In this document: positions 6,881 to 11,131 of the stretch, one piece after another
Layout: each line of letters begins with the position of its first letter
How positions within the stretch are numbered: position 1 is the first letter of the stretch
Source of the DNA: 4572-123 sp002084545
Lineage (GTDB): Bacteria; Desulfobacterota; Desulfobacteria; Desulfobacterales; 4572-123
DNA: 11,131 bases
Assembly (NCBI GenBank): GCA_029939715.1
Contig: JAOZSJ010000116.1
Location: 1 to 11,131 of the forward strand
Direction: 5' to 3'
Program-made: the position numbers and the translations under genes
The notes under the pieces: generated by a model
The model's input: only the letters and a program-made list of their open reading frames with translations
Told to the model about the DNA's origin: nothing
The model's database searches: none

Positions 6881-7447
6881 ATGAAACAGGAACTGATCAA
6901 ACTGCTTTGCCAAAAATCATTTAAATACAGCAAGACATCTGAATTCAAACTGGTTTCAGGCAAAATGAGCCGGTTTTATGTCAACTGCAAACCCACCACC
7001 TTGAGCCCGCGTGGAATTTACCTGGCAGGGCATCTCGTGTTTGATGCCATCCGGGAACTTGCACCTGACGGTGTCGGAGGTCTTACATTCGGGGCCGACC
7101 CCATTGCTGTTGCAACTGCGTTTGCCTCTGAATTGAACAAGGCCCCGATAAAGGCGTTTTCGATTCGTAAAACCCAAAAAGATCACGGTATTATAAAATG
7201 GATCGAGGGAGACCTGAACCCTGGACAAAAGGTTGTTATCATTGATGACGTGGCGACTACCGGCGGCTCCACAATAAAGGCGGTGGAACGGGCCCGGGCC
7301 GAGGGAATGGATGTGATAAAGGCCGTAATACTGGTGGACCGTCAGGAGGGAGGGCTTGAAAATATCCGTAAACTGGTTCCGGATGTGACTGCTATTGTAA
7401 ACAGGGATGAACTGATGGAGCAGTGGGCGTCGTCAGGCGGAATATAG
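6881..7447 (+). CDS. pyrE: Orotate phosphoribosyltransferase
   Basis: This enzyme joins orotate to PRPP to give orotidine 5'-phosphate and pyrophosphate, in cytoplasmic UMP synthesis. The 188 residues carry the PRPP-binding motif VVIIDDVATTGGST (118-131) and the flexible-loop block IRKTQKDHG (95-103) with its catalytic Lys and His. The N-terminal SGKMSRFYVNCKPTT is typical of OPRT. Length is normal. The ATG is preceded by GAGAGA with suitable spacing. It stands alone, divergent from ftsE and convergent with queD, with only 15 nt between the two stop codons and no strong terminator there. No other pyrimidine genes are nearby. The structured upstream region may regulate it. Confidence 0.95.
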   Translation: MKQELIKLLCQKSFKYSKTSEFKLVSGKMSRFYVNCKPTTLSPRGIYLAGHLVFDAIRELAPDGVGGLTFGADPIAVATAFASELNKAPIKAFSIRKTQKDHGIIKWIEGDLNPGQKVVIIDDVATTGGSTIKAVERARAEGMDVIKAVILVDRQEGGLENIRKLVPDVTAIVNRDELMEQWASSGGI

Positions 7448-7462
7448 CCCGCGTTGAGCGAT

Positions 7463-7846
7463 TTATTTTTTATTTTTACAAATATAGGTTGCACAGGCGT
7501 TGTTTGATTCCCAGGCACTCACCCGGTCAACACGCACGGACGGGGACTGGATACGTGCCTGAAGCTTATCGGCAATATAGCAGGCAATGTTCTCTGATGA
7601 GGGCTGGCGGTTTTCGGAAAAAAATGGAAGTTCGTTTAAAAATTTGTGATCAATTGTGTCCATTACTTCGGCAAGATGTTTTTTCAGGATACCGAAATCC
7701 ATGAGCACACCTGCCTCATCTAATTTTTCACCGGTTACATAGACCTCTACCTTCCAGTTATGACCATGCAGATTTTCACATTTTTCTCCAACCATCCGAA
7801 GCTGATGAGCCGCTGCAAAATCAGTAATCACTTTCAACTCGAACAT
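7463..7846 (-). CDS. queD: 6-carboxy-5,6,7,8-tetrahydropterin synthase (QueD/PTPS family)
   Basis: This enzyme converts 7,8-dihydroneopterin triphosphate to 6-carboxytetrahydropterin, an early step towards queuosine and other 7-deazapurines. The 127 residues hold zinc ligands His14 (FAAAH), His27 and His29 (LHGHNW). The active-site Cys23 is in KCENLHGH, the catalytic His67 in IDHKFLN, Glu85 in SSEN and Glu113 in WESNN. The Cys before LHGH and the compact size favour QueD over eukaryotic-type PTPS. It lies 16 nt downstream of dnaJ. Its Shine-Dalgarno (AAGGGAG) overlaps the dnaJ stop, so the two genes are probably co-transcribed. No queC, queE or queF is in the window. Confidence 0.92.
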   Translation of the reverse strand: MFELKVITDFAAAHQLRMVGEKCENLHGHNWKVEVYVTGEKLDEAGVLMDFGILKKHLAEVMDTIDHKFLNELPFFSENRQPSSENIACYIADKLQARIQSPSVRVDRVSAWESNNACATYICKNKK

Positions 7847-7862
7847 CTGCCTTATATCTCCC

Positions 7863-8972
7863 TTACGATCCTGTAGCGCTGCTTTTGAATATATTCTTCA
7901 GCTTAGTGGAAAATTTTTCCGTTTCAAGTTTTGCAAATTCTTTCAGCAAAACTTCCTGCTTTCTGGAAAGGTTGGTCGGTGTTTTGATCAACACCTGTAC
8001 GATCTGATCGCCCCGGCGTCCGTTTCTGAGAGAGGGAATGCCTTCACCGTGCAGATAAAACAGCTTGCCCGGCTGCGTGCCTTTGGGAATATCAAGCAGC
8101 TTTTCGCCTTTTAAAGTGGGGACCTTTATTTTGTCTCCCAGGGCCGCCTGGATAAAGCTGATGGGTACCTGGCAGATAATATTGGTGTTGTCCCGCTTGA
8201 AAAAATCATGGTCATCTACATGAATAAATACATAGAGATCTCCGTCCGGTCCGCCGTTTTTCCCGGATTCCCCCTCGCCGGTCAGGCGCAGGCGTGATCC
8301 GGTATCGACCCCGGCCGGAATTTTTACCGAAACCGTTTTGCTGATCCGAACCTGTCCGGAGCCGCGGCAGTTGGAACAGGGATCTTTAATGGCCTGGCCG
8401 GCTCCCCGGCAGGAGGGACAGGTGGTCCTGACCGAAAAAAATCCCTGGCTTCTGGTTACCTGGCCCGCACCTCCGCAGGTCTGGCAGATTTCAGGCTGGG
8501 TGCCGGGTTTGCAGCCGTTACCCTTGCACTGCGAACAGGCTTCCATTTTATCCACGGTTATTTCGGTTTCGGTTCCAAACGCAGCTTTCATAAAGCTCAG
8601 TTGAAGATCATATCGAAGGTCCGCGCCTTTCTGCCCCCTGGATCGCGATCGCCCCCCGCTGCCGAAACCAAAAAAATCTTCAAAAATATCACCGAAACTC
8701 GAGAAAATATCTTCAAATCCGCCAAATCCTGAAAAGCCGCTGCCTTCCAGTCCCTGGTGCCCGTACTGGTCATAGATATTGCGTTTTTGAGGATCACGCA
8801 GAACCTCATAGGCTTCGGCTGCTTCCTTGAATTTATCCTCGGCTTCCCTGTTGCCCGGATTTTTATCCGGATGATATTTCATGGCAAGCTTGCGATAACT
8901 TTTCTTAATTTTGCCGTCATCCGCCTCCCGGTCTACACCGAGAATTTCATAGTAATCACGTTTGGTTGTCAT
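7863..8972 (-). CDS. dnaJ: Chaperone protein DnaJ (Hsp40, type I)
   Basis: This co-chaperone delivers unfolded proteins to DnaK and stimulates its ATPase. The 369 residues show the full type I layout: a J domain (about 5-70) with HPD at 34-36, a Gly/Phe-rich region (about 76-112), four zinc-finger repeats and the C-terminal substrate-binding domains. The zinc-finger repeats are CSQCKGNG, CQTCGGAG, CPSCRGAG and CSNCRGSG, with cysteines at 146, 149, 163, 166, 185, 188, 199 and 202. All cysteines are present and length is normal. dnaK and grpE are not adjacent in this window. queD follows closely. Upstream lies an AT-rich divergent region shared with menG. I see no CIRCE element there. Confidence 0.96.
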   Translation of the reverse strand: MTTKRDYYEILGVDREADDGKIKKSYRKLAMKYHPDKNPGNREAEDKFKEAAEAYEVLRDPQKRNIYDQYGHQGLEGSGFSGFGGFEDIFSSFGDIFEDFFGFGSGGRSRSRGQKGADLRYDLQLSFMKAAFGTETEITVDKMEACSQCKGNGCKPGTQPEICQTCGGAGQVTRSQGFFSVRTTCPSCRGAGQAIKDPCSNCRGSGQVRISKTVSVKIPAGVDTGSRLRLTGEGESGKNGGPDGDLYVFIHVDDHDFFKRDNTNIICQVPISFIQAALGDKIKVPTLKGEKLLDIPKGTQPGKLFYLHGEGIPSLRNGRRGDQIVQVLIKTPTNLSRKQEVLLKEFAKLETEKFSTKLKNIFKSSATGS

Positions 8973-9041
8973 TCAGTTGCCTGTAGGGAGTCAGCAATGC
9001 CGCTGATTTTTTTACAAATTTTTCATTGTTTTTCAGAAGCA

Positions 9042-9069
9042 TTGAATTTCATATAGTGAATATTGTAAT
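9042..9069 (+). promoter_or_regulatory. Candidate sigma-70 promoter of menG/ubiE
   Basis: A -35 TTGAAT (9042-9047) and a -10 TGTAAT (9064-9069) are separated by 16 nt in the very AT-rich dnaJ-menG interval. This gives a predicted leader of about 85 nt before the ATG at 9162. Other AT-rich hexamers in the same interval make the exact choice uncertain. Confidence 0.4.
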
Positions 9070-9161
9070 GAATTAATTGTTATGTTATTTTGAAACATAG
9101 TCTATATCGAAATTTACTCGTTCAATAATCAAATAAAATAATTCACATATCATGGTTGTCA

Positions 9162-9875
9162 ATGAATAATATGGAACTGCCGTTTATCCGGGAAATGTTC
9201 GAGACGATTGCTCCCCGATACGATTTTTTAAACAGATTGCTGAGTCTGAGACAGGATATTGTCTGGCGCAGAAACATGGTTAGGGCCATGCGGATTCCCC
9301 CCGGCGGCCGGGTCCTTGATGCCGCCTGCGGTACGGGTGATGTGGCCATTGAGATCTACCGCCGGAAAGGCCCTGACGCCCAAGTGATCGGAGCAGACTT
9401 TTCTCAGGAGATGCTGCGGCTTGGAAAAGCTAAAATAAAACCGGCGGTAAAAAGCGGCAGCGTGGAACTGCTTGCGGCGGATGCGTTTGATCTGCCTTTT
9501 AAACCCGGCACGTTTGACGCCGTGACCATCGCATTCGGCATCAGGAATATTGCCGGCAAGCTGTCCGTGCTGAAAAACTTTCATGATCACCTCAAACCCG
9601 GAGGCATGCTGCTGGTGCTGGAGTTGTCGACACCGGAAAAAGGGTTGATGCTGGACCTGTACATGTTTTATTTTAACAAAATCCTGCCTCTCATCGGCTG
9701 GTTTTTTTCAAAAAATTTAAAGGCATATCAATACCTCCCCGCCTCCGTGCTGAATTTTCCATGCGCTGCTGAATTTGCCGCCATGATGGGTCGTGCGGGA
9801 TTTTGCGATGTCCAATGGAAAAAAATGACCATGGGAATAGTCACTTTATACCGGGGGCGAAAGAATGAAGAGTGA
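9162..9875 (+). CDS. ubiE: Demethylmenaquinone (ubiquinone/menaquinone) C-methyltransferase, UbiE/MenG family
   Basis: This SAM-dependent enzyme methylates the quinone ring in the last step of menaquinone synthesis. In an anaerobe of the suggested type the substrate would be demethylmenaquinone. The 237 residues have the family N-terminus FETIAPRYDFLNRLLSLRQD, SAM motif I VLDAACGTGD (51-60), the acidic residue after strand 2 in VIGADFSQEML, the LPFKPGTFDAVTIAFGIRNI block and HLKPGGMLLVLELSTPE. A TTG at 9156 in the same frame and an ATG at 9171 are alternative starts. None has a clear Shine-Dalgarno. I chose ATG 9162 because it keeps the full N-terminal motif. It is divergent from dnaJ, and no other quinone genes are beside it. 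Confidence 0.92.
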   Translation: MNNMELPFIREMFETIAPRYDFLNRLLSLRQDIVWRRNMVRAMRIPPGGRVLDAACGTGDVAIEIYRRKGPDAQVIGADFSQEMLRLGKAKIKPAVKSGSVELLAADAFDLPFKPGTFDAVTIAFGIRNIAGKLSVLKNFHDHLKPGGMLLVLELSTPEKGLMLDLYMFYFNKILPLIGWFFSKNLKAYQYLPASVLNFPCAAEFAAMMGRAGFCDVQWKKMTMGIVTLYRGRKNEE

Positions 9876-9891
9876 CGGCAGTTTATCCGGG

Positions 9892-9938
9892 AACCGGGTT
9901 TGATCAACCGCCGGGCATCGGGCGATTCAAGCCCGGTT
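9892..9938 (+). terminator. Stem-loop just after menG, possible weak terminator
   Basis: AACCGGGTTTGA (9892-9903) pairs with TCAAGCCCGGTT (9927-9938) over 12 positions with one G-U pair and a 23-nt loop, beginning 17 nt after the menG stop. There is no U-tract, so it may protect the 3' end or pause transcription rather than terminate it. Confidence 0.35.
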
Positions 9939-9944
9939 TGATGC

Positions 9945-10346
9945 AAGTCCGACAACCTGTGCTTTGTACCGGCCATGGAAGGCAACGGTATTTATTGCCT
10001 GCTCGATGCCAGGGAAAAAATAGTATTGCACTCCGTTTTAAGGCAGATATTTTACAGGAATATTTTAATGTCATGCTCTATCGGGCTTTAATGGATAGAT
10101 ATTGCGGCTCCCTCCGATATATTTCCGGAATGGGTTGAGGTCAAAACGGCATATGAATGGTTAATAGAACAAGAAAAATAATTTTCTCCTGCCAGAGAGC
10201 ATACTGATTTCATTGCTATAAAAAATTACAATTCCGTCAGCAGTATCATCGAAAGAATGAAATCCCGGATGGAAAACGATCGAAATCTTAAAAAACGTAT
10301 CAAAAAGCTGGAAGAGCGATTAAAAAAGAGTCAAGAGCAGACTTGA
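9945..10346 (+). pseudogene. Stop-interrupted coding remnant with a coiled-coil tail
   Basis: A single frame stays open across this stretch apart from TAA codons at 10089 and 10179. It includes LCFVPAMEGNGIYCLLDARE, then APSDIFPEWVEVKTAYEWLI, then a lysine/glutamate-rich coiled segment beginning at Met 10257 (NDRNLKKRIKKLEERLKKSQ) and ending at 10346. No family is recognised. The middle and last segments look protein-like and suggest a decayed gene. A chance run of open sequence cannot be excluded. The last 30 codons could alone form a tiny protein, but no Shine-Dalgarno supports it. Confidence 0.25.
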
Positions 10347-10533
10347 CCATTGACCCATCACCCATTTGAAAGGGGAGTTGCATGGAAAGAAAAGGGCCTT
10401 TAAAGACCCCCTCCTCTTTTGTCAGCAACCGACCGATGATACCGTGAAAAAACTGTGTTGATACAGGGAATGTGGTTTTTAAAAAATCTTCTACACCTGT
10501 TTGCAGTTGAGCAGCGAGCACTGACGGAATCAT
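10300..10533 (-). pseudogene. N-terminal fragment of a DEAD/DEAH-box helicase
   Basis: The leftward frame starts MIPSVLAAQLQTGVEDFLKT and continues TFPVSTQFFHGIIGRLL, then GVFKGPFLSMQLPFQ. From memory this is the characteristic N-terminus of large DEAD/DEAH helicases (Lhr-like, DUF1998-bearing), which run on for 1,000 or more residues. Here the resemblance ends near 10366. An unrelated tail (MVKSALDSFLIALPAF) then leads to a stop at 10300. No helicase motif survives, so this is a dead stub left by deletion or rearrangement. Upstream it abuts the degenerate AT-rich repeat at 10553. Such helicases occur in defence islands, but nothing else here confirms that origin. Confidence 0.55.
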
Positions 10534-10552
10534 TGGCGGGTATCCATTTTAT

Positions 10553-10600
10553 TTTTAACCACGAAATACACAAAAAACACGAAAAAAACAATTCACTGTC
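10553..10600 (+). repeat. Degenerate ACCACGAAATACAC-type dispersed repeat, right copy
   Basis: This has the same A/C/G-skewed pattern as 700-750, in inverse orientation (conceptual peptide NHEIHKKHEKN). It lies between the helicase stub and the palindromic element. It is probably a non-coding intergenic repeat. Confidence 0.45.
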
Positions 10601-10637
10601 ATTTTATGTGATTCGTTTTTCTTTTCCAAAAAATGAT

Positions 10638-10656
10638 GCCTTCGTAAAAAGTCGAA
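10638..10656 (+). repeat. Truncated extra copy of the palindromic element's left end
   Basis: GCCTTCGTAAAAAGTCGAA closely resembles GCCTTGTAAAAAGTTCAA at 10664-10681, in the same orientation and directly beside the intact element. It looks like a remnant end from an earlier insertion or a slipped duplication. Confidence 0.45.
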
Positions 10657-10805
10657 TTTAGACGGCCTTGTAAAAAGTTCAAGGCGGGCAAATTTTGTAA
10701 TCATGAGGCGTACTTAGCGTACGTTGAATGATTACAAAATGCAGCGCAAGGCAGACACGAAGTGAAGCATAGCGCTAACTTGGACTTTTTGCGAGACCGT
10801 CTAAA
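10657..10805. mobile_element. MITE-like palindromic element with terminal inverted repeats
   Basis: The ends TTTAGACGGCCTTGTAAAAA and, in reverse complement, TTTAGACGGTCTCGCAAAAA match at 17 of 20 positions, and the similarity continues into AGTTCAA versus AGTCCAA. Inside is a perfect 13-bp inverted repeat (ATTTTGTAATCAT 10692-10704; ATGATTACAAAAT 10728-10740). An inner CGTAC/GTACG hairpin with a 5-nt loop nests within it. There is no coding capacity, so any movement would need a transposase supplied elsewhere. Similar GACGGTCTCG...AAAAAGTCC repeats are, from memory, abundant in Desulfobacterales-type genomes. No clear target-site duplication is visible. Confidence 0.65.
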
Positions 10806-10832
10806 ATACGTTCCAGTGTTTCCCTGATCTTA

Positions 10833-11131
10833 TTAAGGCTCATGATCGTCCGGGTCATCTATGCTTTGTGCATCGATTACCGCTTTGCCATTTTGCGTCA
10901 GACGGTATTTCTGCAGGCGACTGTTAGGTTTTCCGGGAATGGTCATTTCAATTAACCCCTGTTGCAATGCAGGTGCCAGATACAGAGTGCGAAAATTTTT
11001 ACGTGCGCGCAAGCCCAACCTGGATTGCAGTTGATCACGCCCCATCTCACCATTTAATATTTCAAGGAGTCGCTTTACTTGGGGTGTGACTTGGGGTGTG
11101 ACTTGGGGTGTGACTTGGGTTACAGAATCGC
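10833..11131 (-). CDS. Partial winged-helix C-terminus of a Fic or AlbA_2/ATPase-type protein
   Basis: The leftward frame is open from the right edge to a stop at 10833, so the N-terminal part and the start are outside the window. It begins with VTPQ repeats, then VKRLLEILNGEMGRDQLQSR, and the block LARALQQ-like PALQQGLIEMTIPGKPNSRL followed by QKYRLTQNGKAVIDAQS and an acidic tail. This winged-helix module with a VTPQ linker ends two protein groups known to me: Fic-domain proteins and AlbA_2/RecG-C-like ATPases annotated as transcriptional regulators. The visible part cannot tell them apart. It does not itself carry the catalytic domain. The MITE-like element lies 27 nt beyond its stop. Confidence 0.7.
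   Translation of the reverse strand, partial: DSVTQVTPQVTPQVTPQVKRLLEILNGEMGRDQLQSRLGLRARKNFRTLYLAPALQQGLIEMTIPGKPNSRLQKYRLTQNGKAVIDAQSIDDPDDHEP
11077..11118. repeat. 12-bp tandem repeat encoding VTPQ
   Basis: ACTTGGGGTGTG occurs at 11077-11088, 11089-11100 and 11101-11112, followed by a partial, diverged fourth unit. The three full units are identical in DNA, which indicates recent expansion. In the leftward reading they encode the VTPQ linker before the winged-helix domain. Confidence 0.8.

Noticed and set aside
7430..7480. Bidirectional terminator between convergent pyrE and queD
   Set aside because: Only a 4-bp GC stem and a T-rich stretch 9 nt away, too weak to call.
8973..9155. Heat-shock operator (CIRCE) or sigma-32 promoter for dnaJ
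   Set aside because: No inverted repeat matching CIRCE and no convincing heat-shock -35/-10 pair. The interval is simply AT-rich with several weak sigma-70-like hexamers.
9872..10138. Rightward frame overlapping the menG stop by GTGA
   Set aside because: Stop-start overlap is suggestive, but the composition is unlike a protein, it runs through the post-menG stem-loop, and a different frame in the same stretch looks more coding.
11077..11118. 12-bp tandem repeat as origin iterons
   Set aside because: It lies within an open coding frame and encodes the VTPQ linker well known in this protein type.
1..11131. A complete new defence or mobile system
   Set aside because: The accessory parts are fragments at opposite ends, and the intervening genes are housekeeping. 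There is no coherent multi-gene cassette in the window.

Overview
The window looks like chromosomal DNA of a Gram-negative, anaerobic, menaquinone-using bacterium, most likely a member of the Desulfobacterota (Desulfobacterales-type). This is inference. It rests on the ftsE-ftsX-envC-ctpA-divergent polysaccharide deacetylase cluster, a menaquinone-type UbiE/MenG methyltransferase, a GSU2403-family protein, and a palindromic mobile-element-like repeat of a kind I associate with that group. No rRNA, tRNA or CRISPR array is visible.

Layout. (1) Positions 1-1080 are accessory. A leftward GSU2403-family gene runs off the left edge and appears to lack its nucleotidyltransferase core. It has a recognisable promoter, Shine-Dalgarno and a set of alternating inverted repeats. 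Behind it lie about 500 bases of AT-rich, mostly non-coding sequence. (2) Positions 1085-6539 hold one tight leftward operon for cell-wall remodelling at division: ftsE, ftsX, an EnvC-like LytM activator, a CtpA/S41 protease and a divergent polysaccharide deacetylase (YibQ-like). FtsE and FtsX form the ABC-type transmission complex. EnvC-like proteins sit in the periplasm and switch on amidases. CtpA-type proteases trim envelope proteins, including hydrolases. The EnvC-YibQ neighbourhood also exists in enterobacteria. (3) Positions 6540-6880 are a divergent intergenic region with a perfect 15-bp stem and U-tract reading rightward, plus weaker hairpins. They fit either a small RNA or a structured leader. 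(4) Positions 6881-9875 are housekeeping: pyrE rightward, convergent with a leftward dnaJ-queD pair, then menG/ubiE rightward, divergent from dnaJ. (5) Positions 9876-11131 are a graveyard of accessory DNA: a stop-interrupted coding remnant, the N-terminal stub of a DEAD/DEAH helicase, a degenerate AT-rich repeat related to one at the left end, a 149-bp MITE-like palindromic element with a tandem remnant of its end, and the C-terminus of a VTPQ-repeat winged-helix protein (Fic or AlbA_2/ATPase type) running off the right edge.

The central 9 kb is conventional. The unusual material is at both ends, where gene fragments and repeats flank the conserved block. I do not see a complete, convincing new system. 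The best leads are the core-deleted GSU2403 protein with its operator-like repeats, the candidate RNA upstream of pyrE, and the MITE with its truncated neighbour.
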